Origin: CAWFGW01 sp963849955
Lineage (GTDB): Bacteria > Bacteroidota > Bacteroidia > Cytophagales > JAAEPT01
DNA: 64,000 nucleotides
Reading direction: 5' to 3'
Assembly (NCBI GenBank): GCA_963849955.1
Contig: CAWKJU010000014.1
Location: forward strand, 102,963-166,962
This document shows positions 55,111 to 64,000 of the stretch, one piece after another; the first letter of the stretch is position 1, and the number at the start of each line of letters is the position of its first letter. The translations under genes and the position numbers were made by a program. The notes beneath the pieces were generated by a model that was not told the DNA's origin, searched no databases, and saw only the letters and a program-made list of their open reading frames with translations.

Positions 55111-57387
55111 ATGAATCCAACCGAACACGACTACTTAGCAACCTTAAATCCACCTCAGCGTGAGGCGGTTATCAATACTGAAGGCCCAGCCATGATTATC
55201 GCAGGTGCTGGCTCTGGAAAAACGCGTGTGCTTACTTATCGTATCGCTCACTTATTGAATAAAGGCGTGGATTCCTTCAATATTCTTTCACTGACTTTTA
55301 CCAACAAGGCTGCAAAAGAAATGCGTGAACGTGTCGAGAAAGTAATCGGTCCAGATGCGCGTAATCTATGGATGGGAACTTTTCACTCTGTTTTTTCACG
55401 AATTCTTCGCTCAGAGTCAGAACGAATTGGCTATCCGCGCGATTTCACGATTTATGATACGGATGACACCAAATCATTGCTTCGCACCATTGTAAAGGAA
55501 CTCAACCTTGACGATAAATTATACAAACCTAATGTGGTGCTTAATCGAATTTCGGCTGCAAAAAACAGACTGATTTCATACATGGAGTACAACCGTAATC
55601 CGATTTTTAAAGCAGATGATGAAGCCCAAATGCGCCCTGAGATTGGACGGATCTACAAAATATATCAAGAACGCATGTTTAGAGCAAACGCCATGGATTT
55701 TGACGACTTGCTGTTTAATACCAGCCTTCTTTTTAAAGACCACCCTGATATATTAAATAAATACCAGGACCGGTTTAAATACGTAATGGTAGACGAGTTT
55801 CAGGATACGAACTTGTGCCAGTATTACATCACTAAAAAATTAGCCGCACGAAATAGAAACATTGCTGTGGTAGGTGACGATGCACAGAGTATTTATGCTT
55901 TCCGTGGAGCAGATATTCAAAACATCCTCAACTTTGAAAAGGATTACGAAGAACTAAAAGTATTTAAGCTGGAGCAAAATTATCGTTCCACGCAAACGAT
56001 TGTTAACGCAGCTAACTCAGTCATTCTTAGAAATACAGCACAACTGAAGAAAAATGTATGGACAAGTAATGATCATGGAGAAAAAATCAATGTACTCATT
56101 GCTAAGAGTGATAACGAAGAAGGCCGTTTAGTTGCTACGAGCATTTTTGAGCAAAAAATGCAACATGCCTATAAAAACAGTGATTTTGCTATCCTTTACC
56201 GCACTAACTCCCAATCGCGGGCATTGGAGGAAGCGCTTCGAAAAATAAATCTCCCCTACAAGATTTTTGGAGGTCTCTCCTTCTACCAAAGAAAAGAAAT
56301 TAAAGACATTATTGCTTATGCACGATTCACCATTAACGGTCATGACGAAGAAGCATTTAAACGAATCATCAACTACCCTAAAAGAGGGTTAGGTGATACT
56401 ACTGTTGGCAAAGTAGCGCTATTTGCCACAGATCATAACATTTCTTTTTTTGAAGCTTTAAAAGCTGCTAATCATTACTTACCAGGGAGAACAGCTAACC
56501 TCATTGAAAATTTTGTGGTTCAGATTCAAGGTTTTCAAAACACAGTACATACCAAAGATGCTTTTGAGGCTATGACTCAGATTGCCAAAGAGTCTGGCAT
56601 TTTAAAAGAACTATACAACGACAAAAGTGTAGAAGGATTGGCACGTCACGAAAACGTGCAAGAACTACTCAATGGTGTAAAGGAATTTGTAGACACCCCC
56701 GACAGAGAAGAAAAAGGGGTGGGTGCTTACTTACAAGAAATTTCTTTGTTAACCAATGCAGATAAAGAAGATGAAGCCAACGAAGACTACATCAGTTTAA
56801 TGACTATCCACTCTTCAAAAGGACTAGAGTTTAAAAATGTATACATCGGTGGATTGGAAGAAGATTTATTTCCTTCGCAAATGATGCTTAGCTCACGTGC
56901 TGATTTGGAAGAGGAAAGACGTCTGTTTTATGTGGCGATTACCCGAGCGGAATCGAACTTAACGTTATCATATGCATTAAGCCGTTACCGTTTTGGCACC
57001 TTAAAAAGCTGTGAACAAAGCCGGTTTATTGCAGAAATTGATCCTCAGTTTATAAATATACAGCAGAAACCTGAATTGCTTGCTCAACATGAAACATCGT
57101 ATAGTTCTGATTATAAGGGAGATTATTCCTCTTTATTAAAAAACATTCAGAAAAAGAATGAACAAAAAGCAGCTGCTCGTTCTAAATATACGCCACCGAC
57201 CGACTTTACGCCAAGTGACACGTCCAACCTGCAAGCTGGAATGAAAGTGGAACACCCAAAATTTGGCTTTGGGAACGTAATCGCCATCGATGCTCAGGGG
57301 AATAACCGGAAGGCGACAGTACAGTTTTCCGATTTTGGTGAAAAGACTTTATTACTTAGCTTTGCAAAGCTTAAAATACACGAATAG
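55111..57387 (+). CDS. UvrD/PcrA-type DNA helicase
   Basis: The 758-residue protein is a superfamily 1A 3'-5' helicase used in repair and in clearing replication obstacles. Walker A is AGAGSGKTRVLTYR (about 30), Walker B is MVDEFQDTN (about 222), and GDDAQSIYAFRGA (motif III area) and MTIHSSKGLEFKNVY (motif V) follow in order. A C-terminal Tudor-like segment (VEHPKFGFGNVIAID) matches PcrA. The start is the ATG at 55111; a TTG six codons upstream is in frame. DUF4290 and murA lie downstream. Confidence 0.95.
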   Translation: MNPTEHDYLATLNPPQREAVINTEGPAMIIAGAGSGKTRVLTYRIAHLLNKGVDSFNILSLTFTNKAAKEMRERVEKVIGPDARNLWMGTFHSVFSRILRSESERIGYPRDFTIYDTDDTKSLLRTIVKELNLDDKLYKPNVVLNRISAAKNRLISYMEYNRNPIFKADDEAQMRPEIGRIYKIYQERMFRANAMDFDDLLFNTSLLFKDHPDILNKYQDRFKYVMVDEFQDTNLCQYYITKKLAARNRNIAVVGDDAQSIYAFRGADIQNILNFEKDYEELKVFKLEQNYRSTQTIVNAANSVILRNTAQLKKNVWTSNDHGEKINVLIAKSDNEEGRLVATSIFEQKMQHAYKNSDFAILYRTNSQSRALEEALRKINLPYKIFGGLSFYQRKEIKDIIAYARFTINGHDEEAFKRIINYPKRGLGDTTVGKVALFATDHNISFFEALKAANHYLPGRTANLIENFVVQIQGFQNTVHTKDAFEAMTQIAKESGILKELYNDKSVEGLARHENVQELLNGVKEFVDTPDREEKGVGAYLQEISLLTNADKEDEANEDYISLMTIHSSKGLEFKNVYIGGLEEDLFPSQMMLSSRADLEEERRLFYVAITRAESNLTLSYALSRYRFGTLKSCEQSRFIAEIDPQFINIQQKPELLAQHETSYSSDYKGDYSSLLKNIQKKNEQKAAARSKYTPPTDFTPSDTSNLQAGMKVEHPKFGFGNVIAIDAQGNNRKATVQFSDFGEKTLLLSFAKLKIHE

Positions 57388-57419
57388 TGTATTTACTATT
57401 TGACATATAATTATTAAAA

Positions 57420-58070
57420 ATGCACGAATATAATTCTCAGTTAGAACTTCTACATTTGAAAGAATATGGAAGAAACATCCAAAAAATAGCTCAACACATT
57501 CAACAAGTTGAAGATAAAGAAAAGCAGTCCCGCATGGCTAGTACGCTAGTGGAACTGATGAAACAAATCAATCCTAACAGTAGTGAGAACCAAGATTATG
57601 ATCACATGATTTGGGACCACCTTTATTTTGTTTCGGACCTTCAGTTAGATATCGAAAACTCTCCTTATCCAAAACCAGCTACCAAGGTGCAACCAGCACC
57701 TAAAAAAGTAGACTATCGCAACGAAAAAATACGTTTTTTACATTATGGTAAAAATGTCGAGCTGATGATCGAAAAGGCGATTGCCATGGAAGATCCTGAA
57801 GAAAAGGAGACTGCAACCATACACATTGCCCGATTGATGAAACGTTTTTATTCTACTTGGAACAAAGAAGGTGTTGAAGACGAAATTATTTTGAACCACA
57901 TCCAGTTAATGTCTGGTAAAAAACTCAGCTTAGACAAAGAAAAAGTAGCTGAAGAGAATTTATTAGTTCTTCCAAAAATGCTAAACAGTCCAAATAACAG
58001 CAGTTATTCGACTACAAAAAGCTCAAGCAGAAAAGGAGGGTATTCTCAACAAAAAAGAAAAAAAAGATAA
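57420..58070 (+). CDS. DUF4290 family protein
   Basis: The 216-residue protein is a DUF4290 member, a family limited to Bacteroidota. It is helix-rich and charged, with two similar halves (LLHLKEYGRNIQKIAQHI and RFLHYGKNVELMIEKAI) that may be a repeat. The tail is Ser/Lys-rich and basic. Function is unknown. It directly abuts murA (0 bp), so translation may be coupled, and the pair is conserved in the phylum. Confidence 0.9.
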   Translation: MHEYNSQLELLHLKEYGRNIQKIAQHIQQVEDKEKQSRMASTLVELMKQINPNSSENQDYDHMIWDHLYFVSDLQLDIENSPYPKPATKVQPAPKKVDYRNEKIRFLHYGKNVELMIEKAIAMEDPEEKETATIHIARLMKRFYSTWNKEGVEDEIILNHIQLMSGKKLSLDKEKVAEENLLVLPKMLNSPNNSSYSTTKSSSRKGGYSQQKRKKR

Positions 58071-59375
58071 ATGGCATCATTCGAAGTTATAGGAGGTAGG
58101 AAACTGAAAGGTGAAATCATACCCCAAGGAGCGAAAAACGAAGCACTACAAATTTTATGTGCCGTTTTATTGACCGACCAAAAAGTTACGATTCATAATA
58201 TCCCTAACATCAGAGACATCAATCGACTGATTGAACTTTTAGCTGCTTTAGGAACAAAAATCAATAAACTAAGTGATTCAAGTGTAGAGTTTGACGCTTC
58301 GACAGTTGACATTAGTGCAATTGAAACGCAGGAATATAACGAAAAAGCTAGTTCAATCCGTGGCTCGGTAATGGTTTTAGGTCCTTTATTAGCTCGCTTC
58401 GGAAAAGGTAAACTCCCTAAACCTGGTGGCGATAAAATTGGTAGAAGACCAATGGATACCCACTTTACAGGTTTACAGGGTTTAGGTGCTAAATTTAACT
58501 ATGATAATAAAAGTGGGTATTTCGAAATTGATGCTTCTGAATTAAAAGGAAGTTTCATGTTATTAGACGAAGCCTCAGTAACCGGTACTGCTAACATATT
58601 AATGGCAGCGGTTTTAGCTAAAGGAACAACCACTATCTATAATGCAGCCTGCGAGCCTTATCTACAGCAATTATGTAGTATGCTTAATAGCATGGGAGCA
58701 AAAATTACAGGTGTAGGTTCTAACTTATTGACGATTGAAGGCGTTGAAAAGTTAGGTGGTTGTACACATACGATTCTTCCTGATATGATTGAAATTGGAA
58801 GTTTCATTGGTTTGGCAGCGATGACTGGTTCGGATATCACTATCAAAAACTGTCGCGTGGATATGTTAGGTATGATTCCTCGTGTATTTCAAAAACTAGG
58901 TATCAAGTTAGAAATTAAGGGGGACGATATACATATTCCATCTCAAGATCATTACGAAATCGATAAGTTAATTGACGGCTCTATCTTAACAATTGCAGAT
59001 GCGCCATGGCCAGGCTTCACGCCTGATTTATTGAGTATCGTTTTAGTGGTAGCAACTCAGGCAAAAGGAACCGTATTAGTTCATCAAAAGATGTTTGAAA
59101 GTAGATTGTTCTTCGTAGACAAACTCATCGACATGGGAGCTCAAATTATTCTTTGTGACCCACACAGAGCAACTGTCATCGGTCTGGATAAAAAAATGGC
59201 CATGAGAGGAATTACAATGACATCTCCTGATATTCGAGCTGGAGTTTCCTTGCTTATAGCTGCGCTGTCTGCTGAAGGAACTAGTGTTATTCATAACGTA
59301 GAACAAATAGATCGTGGTTATCAATACATTGACACGCGATTAAATAATTTAGGTGCGAACATAACCAGACTATAA
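58071..59375 (+). CDS. murA: UDP-N-acetylglucosamine 1-carboxyvinyltransferase
   Basis: MurA transfers enolpyruvate to UDP-GlcNAc, the first step of peptidoglycan synthesis. The 434-residue length and blocks (GAKNEALQ, ASSIRGSVMVLGPLLARFG, GGDKIGRRPMDTH) fit the family. The residue at the E. coli C115 position is Asp (D121, codon at 58431-58433). This change gives fosfomycin insensitivity in Mycobacterium and Chlamydia. The stop overlaps the Rieske start by one base (TAATG). Confidence 0.97.
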   Translation: MASFEVIGGRKLKGEIIPQGAKNEALQILCAVLLTDQKVTIHNIPNIRDINRLIELLAALGTKINKLSDSSVEFDASTVDISAIETQEYNEKASSIRGSVMVLGPLLARFGKGKLPKPGGDKIGRRPMDTHFTGLQGLGAKFNYDNKSGYFEIDASELKGSFMLLDEASVTGTANILMAAVLAKGTTTIYNAACEPYLQQLCSMLNSMGAKITGVGSNLLTIEGVEKLGGCTHTILPDMIEIGSFIGLAAMTGSDITIKNCRVDMLGMIPRVFQKLGIKLEIKGDDIHIPSQDHYEIDKLIDGSILTIADAPWPGFTPDLLSIVLVVATQAKGTVLVHQKMFESRLFFVDKLIDMGAQIILCDPHRATVIGLDKKMAMRGITMTSPDIRAGVSLLIAALSAEGTSVIHNVEQIDRGYQYIDTRLNNLGANITRL

Positions 59376-59695
59376 TGGAATGGGTGCTTGTTTTTGATAA
59401 CTTAGAAAAAGCGTTAACTACGTTTCCGGTTAATGAAAACAAGCTCGTTCGTATTGGAACTCAAAAAATATGCTTAAGCCGTCTTCATGACGGCTTTTTT
59501 GCTTTTGACGACACCTGCCCCCATCAAGGTGCATCGTTATCCATGGGTGATTGCAAACCCAATGGAACAATTCAATGTCCATGGCACCATTACCTTTTCG
59601 ATATTCGAAAAGGAAAAAACATAGGACATACCGAAACTGATCTACAAACCTATGAAGTCAAAATTGAGAATAACCAATTATTTATTGCTGTTTAG
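59375..59695 (+). CDS. Rieske-type [2Fe-2S] ferredoxin
   Basis: This 106-residue protein is a small soluble Rieske protein. The two cluster motifs are C-P-H (DTCPHQGASLS, about 50) and C-P-W-H (QCPWHHYLFD, about 71), giving two Cys and two His ligands. It lacks a membrane anchor or oxygenase domain. It resembles the ferredoxin subunits of nitrite reductase or dioxygenase systems, but no partner lies nearby. Translation is coupled to murA. Confidence 0.9.
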   Translation: MEWVLVFDNLEKALTTFPVNENKLVRIGTQKICLSRLHDGFFAFDDTCPHQGASLSMGDCKPNGTIQCPWHHYLFDIRKGKNIGHTETDLQTYEVKIENNQLFIAV

Positions 59696-60104
59696 CATAG
59701 TACTAGTTCCTTTTCTTAGTTACGGACAAACCGAATTACACGATATTTGGTGGACACCCAATAAGGACGGCAAAATAAAAATGTACCTTGCTAAAGATGG
59801 TAAAACCTATGGCAAAATTATTTGGTTAAGCGAATCTCATGATGAGGAAAATATTCCTAAAGTTGATAAACAAAACCCGAACCCCGAATTGCGAGATAAA
59901 CCATTAATTGGATTGATCCTTTTTAAACACTTTGATTATGGAGGAGATAACAAATGGGTTGATGGTGAAGTTTATGATCCTCAATCCGGAAAAACCTACA
60001 GTTGTCAAATGACATTAGTCAGTCAAAACCAATTAGAGGTGCGAGGCTACCTCGGTTTACCAATGTTTGGTAGAACAGAAACTTTCACCAGAGTAGAGGA
60101 ATAA
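59652..60104 (+). CDS. DUF2147 family exported protein
   Basis: The 150-residue protein belongs to DUF2147, a family of small secreted proteins of unknown role. It has a signal peptide (TNYLLLFSIVLVPFLSYGQ, cut near 25) and the WWTPNKDGKIKMYLAKDGKTYGKI block. Mature length is about 125 residues and it is probably lipocalin-like in fold. Its start overlaps the end of the Rieske gene by 44 bp. A strong terminator follows right after the stop. Confidence 0.88.
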   Translation: MKSKLRITNYLLLFSIVLVPFLSYGQTELHDIWWTPNKDGKIKMYLAKDGKTYGKIIWLSESHDEENIPKVDKQNPNPELRDKPLIGLILFKHFDYGGDNKWVDGEVYDPQSGKTYSCQMTLVSQNQLEVRGYLGLPMFGRTETFTRVEE

Positions 60105-60134
60105 AAAAGGCTGCTATTTTCGTAGCAGCCTTTT
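60105..60134. terminator. Terminator between DUF2147 and dnaN
   Basis: AAAAGGCTGCTA pairs with TAGCAGCCTTTT around a 6-nt loop, directly after the DUF2147 stop. Flanking A and T runs let it serve the converging dnaN too. Confidence 0.92.
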
Positions 60135-60165
60135 CTGACTATTATTTTTTATTGGACTGATCTGA

Positions 60166-61290
60166 TTACACGTAATTATTTAGCATTACAGGCATCACCA
60201 ACATCAACACATCTTCGTTTTCATCTTTATCTGCAGGAATTAATAAACCAGCTTTATTTGGATCTGACATCTCTAAGGTTACGGTAGTCGAATCTAAGTT
60301 ACCCAACATCTCCATTAAAAACTTAGCATTAAAGCCAATTTCCATATCATCACCACCATATTCACAAGCCAATTTTTCACTTGCTTCATTAGAAAAATCT
60401 AAGTCTTCAGCAGAAATCACCAAAAGACTTCCTGTGATTTTTAAACGTACCTGGTGAGTCGTTTTATTCGCATAAATCGAAATCCTTTTTAGCGAGTTTA
60501 AGAAACCTTCTCGGTCTAAGGATAGCTTGTTTGGATTTTGAACAGGAATAACATTTTCGTAATCAGGGAAACGCTCATCGATTAATCGACAAATCATTCG
60601 CACATTGTTAAAGCTGAAAAATGCATTCGATGGCGTTAGCTCCATGCTCACAATAGTGTTGTCCGATGGAAGTGTTGACTTCAATAAGTTCAATGCTTTA
60701 CGAGGGACAATCACATTGTTGGTGTCTTGAGACGCTACATCTACTCTTCGATACCTCACTAACCGGTGGCCGTCAGTCGCCACAAACGTAGTGCTTGACT
60801 CGCCTATTGATAAATAAACTCCAGTCATTGCAGGTCTTAATTCATCAGAACTAGTTACAAATATGGTATTGGAAATTGCTCTAAATAACACATCAGATGA
60901 AATATCTAATTTATCGCCATCGCTAACTGTAGGAACCTTTGGAAAGTCCGTAGCATTTTCACCAGATAATTTATAGCGCCCGTTGTCAGAAATTAACTCC
61001 ACACCATACGTATTACTATCAATAGAAAACGTCACTGGTTGTTCTGGAAGGTTTTTCAAAGTGTCTAAAAGAATTCTGGCAGGTATTGCTATGCTTCCAG
61101 CTTCCTTAGATTCTACTGATAATTCAGTGATCATTGAAGTCTGTAAGTCAGATGCTGTTATTTTTAATTTTCCTTCAGATATTTCAAACAAGAAGTTCTC
61201 TAAAATTGGCACAATTGGGTTGGTTGTAATTACACCATTTATGCTCACAAGCTGCTTCAAAAGCGCAGAAGAAGATACTATAAATTTCAT
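60166..61290 (-). CDS. dnaN: DNA polymerase III beta sliding clamp
   Basis: DnaN forms the ring clamp that holds polymerase on DNA. The 374-residue protein has the three repeated clamp domains (about 1-120, 125-245, 250-374). The conserved PVMLNNYV-like end (LVMPVMLNNYV) is part of the cleft that binds partners. It is alone here; dnaA and recF are not adjacent, so this is not a classical origin region. A -7 element lies 39 bp upstream. Confidence 0.97.
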   Translation of the reverse strand: MKFIVSSSALLKQLVSINGVITTNPIVPILENFLFEISEGKLKITASDLQTSMITELSVESKEAGSIAIPARILLDTLKNLPEQPVTFSIDSNTYGVELISDNGRYKLSGENATDFPKVPTVSDGDKLDISSDVLFRAISNTIFVTSSDELRPAMTGVYLSIGESSTTFVATDGHRLVRYRRVDVASQDTNNVIVPRKALNLLKSTLPSDNTIVSMELTPSNAFFSFNNVRMICRLIDERFPDYENVIPVQNPNKLSLDREGFLNSLKRISIYANKTTHQVRLKITGSLLVISAEDLDFSNEASEKLACEYGGDDMEIGFNAKFLMEMLGNLDSTTVTLEMSDPNKAGLLIPADKDENEDVLMLVMPVMLNNYV

Positions 61291-61328
61291 TGTATACTTT
61301 CGGTTGTAGTTATGCTAAATAACGGTGG

Positions 61329-61336
61329 CAAATTTA
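61329..61336 (-). promoter_or_regulatory. -7 element of dnaN promoter
   Basis: On the minus strand TAAATTTG matches TAnnTTTG exactly, 38 bp before the dnaN ATG. A clear -33 TTG at 19-20 bp was not found. Confidence 0.45.
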
Positions 61337-61393
61337 GGGAAAAATACGCAGTATCCTAGCTGAAAAATCCGTCAATTACTCCACACACCTACG

Positions 61394-61424
61394 TTGATAA
61401 AGTTTCATAAAATGAGTAACTTTA
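61394..61424 (+). promoter_or_regulatory. Promoter of the small lipoprotein gene
   Basis: TTG (61394-61396) and TAACTTTA (61417-61424) are separated by 20 bp. The -7 element differs from TAnnTTTG at the last base. The ATG at 61449 lies 24 bp downstream, so the gene has its own promoter. Confidence 0.5.
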
Positions 61425-61448
61425 ATACTGGTTAAAATATTGACTAAC

Positions 61449-61604
61449 ATGGCTATAAAATCACGATCTCTTCCTTTACTTTTAATTTTTAGCGCTTCAT
61501 TGTTCTTTCAGTGTGGCCAAAAAGCCCAATGTAGCAATTCAAACAAACGTCAATACAAGAAAAAATTAAAAAGCCTCAAGTCAAATCCCAATTTCAATAT
61601 GTAA
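61449..61604 (+). CDS. Small predicted lipoprotein, 51 aa
   Basis: An ATG at 61449 opens a 51-codon frame ending in TAA at 61602-61604. The protein starts MAIKSRSLPLLLIFSASLFF, a clear signal sequence, followed by QCG; the Cys at 22 would be the lipid-anchored residue. The mature part is short and basic (NKRQYKKKLKSLKSN). A promoter-like pair lies ahead of it, and it converges with the PBP gene with a 1-bp gap. No homologue is known to me. Short Lys-rich lipoproteins are common in Bacteroidota, but this one is not proven. Confidence 0.6.
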   Translation: MAIKSRSLPLLLIFSASLFFQCGQKAQCSNSNKRQYKKKLKSLKSNPNFNM

Positions 61605-61605
61605 T

Positions 61606-63927
61606 TTAGTCCACTTGATTTGAATCCGATAATTGGACAAATGAAGAGTCTGTAACCAATGAATCACTTTCAATTTTTAAGGTATCTGTGATATATACTT
61701 TTGTTCGACAATCATGCGGTCGGTCAATATTACCAGGTTCTTTATCAAATGGAGATCTTTTCAAACCATCAGGATCAGCATAGGCACTTTCTAAAAACAA
61801 ACCAAAAATAGGTAAGGCTGTACGCATTGCTTCTCCAAGCTCACCCGTTCTGAAATGTACGCTTCGCTCTTCTGCCCCTACCCAGACTCCACCAACTAAG
61901 TTTTTGGTGACACCCACATACCAGCCATCTGAATGGTTGTTCGATGTACCCGTTTTACCGCCAATATGATTATTACCAAATAGTCCGTCATATAAGAACA
62001 ATGCCTGTGAGGTGCCCTTATACTCCTCAGTTGTGCCTCTTAACATATACGACATTAACCAGGCATTTTCTTCAGTAAGCACACGCTTGGGTTCTTCGAC
62101 AAAGTTAGCTATCTCGATTCCATCTTTATCTACTATTCGGGTAACCATTGTTGGTTTATAATTTAACCCACCATTTACAAAGGGAAGATAGGAGTTAGTT
62201 AGTTCAAGCAGGTAAACATCATTAGAACCTAAACCAATGGATGGCACCGGTTTTAATTCACTTTTTATCCCACATTTTTTTGCCATTTGCGCAACAGAAT
62301 CGGGGGTAACCTGCATGGTTAACTTGGCTGCTACCGTATTTATTGAGCGGGCTAAAGCATATCGTAATCTGACCGTATCTCCCGTGTATTCTCTATTGGC
62401 ATTTTTGGGAGTCCATGATTTCTTTTCTCCATTTTCTTCGTAGTGATGTGTTGTTAACTCATCCACAATTTTATCACAAGGTGACATGCCTTGACTCAAA
62501 GCTGTTGCATAAACAAACGGTTTGAAGGTAGAACCGGGTTGACGTTTAGATTGATATATATGATCATATTTAAAAGACTCATAGTCGATGCCCCCTACCC
62601 ATGTTTTAATGAATCCATTCTGGGGATCCATGGTTACAAAACCAGCATGTAGAATTTTTTTATAATAGGCTAATGAATCCATAGTCGTGAATACGGTATC
62701 AATTTGTCCTGACCAACTAAACACCCTCATCTTATGTGGTATATTTAAGTATTTATCAATCGAATCTGTATTACCTGCAAACCGGGATTTAAGCCTGTTA
62801 TATACTTCCGTTTGTTTCACAACCGTATTTAAAAAATTTGGAATTTCTTTTTTTTGGGAATCAATCCAAGGATTTTCTCCTTTCCAATGGTTATCAAATT
62901 TTTCTTGGAGGCGCTGCATGTGTTTATTGACCGCTGCTTCGGCATGCTTTTGCAATCGAGAGTCAATAGTAGTATATATTTTCAGTCCATCAGCATATAA
63001 ATCATAGCCATTTTCTTGGCACCAAGCACTTAATTCATGAGCAACTGCAGATTTAAAATAAGGAATAGTCGTCTGATTTTGATTTGCAAGCTGATAACGT
63101 AACTGTAGTGGCTTTTCAATCGCTTCTTTATATTGTTGCTCCGAAATAACCTTGTTTTTTTTCATTAAAGACAACACCACATCTCTTCGACTCTTTGCAT
63201 GATTAGGATGTAAGACAGGGCTATAATAAGTAGTTGCTTTGAGTAGTCCAATTAGTACTGCACACTCATCAATATCCAACTGATGTGGCTTCTTATTAAA
63301 AAAAGTTTCTGAAGCTGTTTTAATACCAAACGAATTACTACCAAAATCAACCGTATTCATATACAAAAGTAAAATCTCCTCTTTTGTATAATTATTCTCA
63401 AGTTTATAAGCAACAGACCATTCTTTAATTTTAATGATGACCATATCCACTCCAGGAATATAGGATAAAAGACCCTTTTTGGTGTCTTTCCGCATCTTAA
63501 AAAGGTTTTTTGCTAACTGTTGTGTAATGGTACTTCCACCTCGCTTGTCTCCTTTAATCAAATACCAGATGATCGCAGCGTTGGATTGCCAATCAACACC
63601 ATCATGTTCATAGAAACGCACATCTTCAGTAGCAATCAGCCCTTTATAGAAATATGGATTGACCTCTCTCATTTCTACTGAAGTTCTGTTTTCTCTAAAA
63701 AATCGCCCTATTAGTTCACCATCCTGCGAATACATTTCTGATGCAGTAGCTAACTTAGGATTTTTAAGATCTTTAACAGTAGGCACGGAACCAAATAGCC
63801 ATAAAAAATTAAATTCTAAGCATAGAAAAAAAAACAATAGAAACATTAGGAACAAAAAGGGGTACTTTGTTCTTTTTCTTAACCACATTTTTTTAAATGT
63901 AGCGACTAACTTATCTTTTAAATTCAC
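61606..63927 (-). CDS. Class A penicillin-binding protein 1A
   Basis: This 773-residue bifunctional enzyme polymerises and cross-links peptidoglycan. It has a short cytoplasmic N-terminus, a membrane anchor (about 23-46) and a GT51 glycosyltransferase domain (catalytic E101 in IATEDVRFYEHDG; GGSTITQQLAKN). The transpeptidase domain has SxxK in QPGSTFKPF (about 466), SIN in ARSINTVAA, and KTG in GGKTGTSNN (about 656). The first start is GTG at 63927; the ATG 13 codons later (63888) is an alternative. The C-terminal tail is Ser/Asp-rich. Confidence 0.95.
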   Translation of the reverse strand: MNLKDKLVATFKKMWLRKRTKYPFLFLMFLLFFFLCLEFNFLWLFGSVPTVKDLKNPKLATASEMYSQDGELIGRFFRENRTSVEMREVNPYFYKGLIATEDVRFYEHDGVDWQSNAAIIWYLIKGDKRGGSTITQQLAKNLFKMRKDTKKGLLSYIPGVDMVIIKIKEWSVAYKLENNYTKEEILLLYMNTVDFGSNSFGIKTASETFFNKKPHQLDIDECAVLIGLLKATTYYSPVLHPNHAKSRRDVVLSLMKKNKVISEQQYKEAIEKPLQLRYQLANQNQTTIPYFKSAVAHELSAWCQENGYDLYADGLKIYTTIDSRLQKHAEAAVNKHMQRLQEKFDNHWKGENPWIDSQKKEIPNFLNTVVKQTEVYNRLKSRFAGNTDSIDKYLNIPHKMRVFSWSGQIDTVFTTMDSLAYYKKILHAGFVTMDPQNGFIKTWVGGIDYESFKYDHIYQSKRQPGSTFKPFVYATALSQGMSPCDKIVDELTTHHYEENGEKKSWTPKNANREYTGDTVRLRYALARSINTVAAKLTMQVTPDSVAQMAKKCGIKSELKPVPSIGLGSNDVYLLELTNSYLPFVNGGLNYKPTMVTRIVDKDGIEIANFVEEPKRVLTEENAWLMSYMLRGTTEEYKGTSQALFLYDGLFGNNHIGGKTGTSNNHSDGWYVGVTKNLVGGVWVGAEERSVHFRTGELGEAMRTALPIFGLFLESAYADPDGLKRSPFDKEPGNIDRPHDCRTKVYITDTLKIESDSLVTDSSFVQLSDSNQVD

Positions 63928-64000
63928 CTGTTCCCTCTAATTTAATCAATAAATGTACAACACTAGTTGTGTCAAAACAATAGTTTTTTTTTAACCCTCG

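Noticed and set aside
60166..61290. Chromosome origin near dnaN
   Set aside because: No dnaA, recF, gyrB or DnaA-box cluster was seen around it.

Overview
The window looks like a chromosomal segment of a Bacteroidota bacterium, probably in or near the Flavobacteriia. The base composition is AT-rich. Several genes are typical of the phylum: an LpxC-FabZ fusion, the type IX secretion regulator PorX, DUF4290, DUF3109 and BatD proteins. Promoter-like TAnnTTTG elements, the phylum's usual -7 sequence, lie ahead of several operons. No rRNA, tRNA, CRISPR array, transposase or integrase was seen. This assignment is an inference from gene content.

Region 1 (1-16.5 kb, minus strand) is an insecticidal-type Tc toxin locus. 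A fused TcB-TcC protein of 2709 residues comes first in transcription. A TcA pore/translocator subunit follows 58 bp later and runs off the left edge after 2583 codons. The TcC part ends in a deaminase-like toxin domain (HAE plus CGDC motifs). A Gly/Ser/Asp-rich tract of about 220 residues separates it from the RHS cage. About 550 bp of AT-rich non-coding DNA precedes the operon.

Region 2 (16.5-27.4 kb) is mainly housekeeping. It holds an Nfu-type Fe-S carrier, a dicarboxylate/amino-acid symporter, chorismate synthase, BatD, ribosomal proteins L21 and L27, class Ia ribonucleotide reductase (nrdB-nrdA), and an SbtA-like bicarbonate transporter next to a small unknown gene. A divergent LysR regulator starts at 27.5 kb.

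Region 3 (28.4-31.9 kb, plus) is a damage-response-like cassette. A perfect 40-bp palindrome is followed by an XRE-S24 (LexA/CI-like) repressor, a DUF72 protein, UmuD and UmuC, with almost no spacing. The palindrome contains two copies of CTAATATTAG and looks like the operator of the repressor.

Region 4 (31.9-64 kb) is conserved core genome: alanine dehydrogenase, tsaE, porX; an HD phosphohydrolase with lpxD, lpxC-fabZ, lpxA and an ABC ATPase; mutS2, a HIT protein, greA, a serA-like dehydrogenase, mgtE, rsmA; a leucyl aminopeptidase, pdxA; the DUF177-rpmF-plsX-fabH-efp-accB-accC lipid/translation cluster; DUF3109; a UvrD/PcrA helicase, DUF4290, murA, a Rieske protein, DUF2147; dnaN, a small lipoprotein found by eye, and a class A penicillin-binding protein. 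MurA carries Asp in place of the catalytic Cys, which predicts fosfomycin insensitivity.

The most unusual parts are the Tc toxin with its deaminase warhead and linker, and the palindrome-controlled XRE-S24/DUF72/UmuDC cassette.
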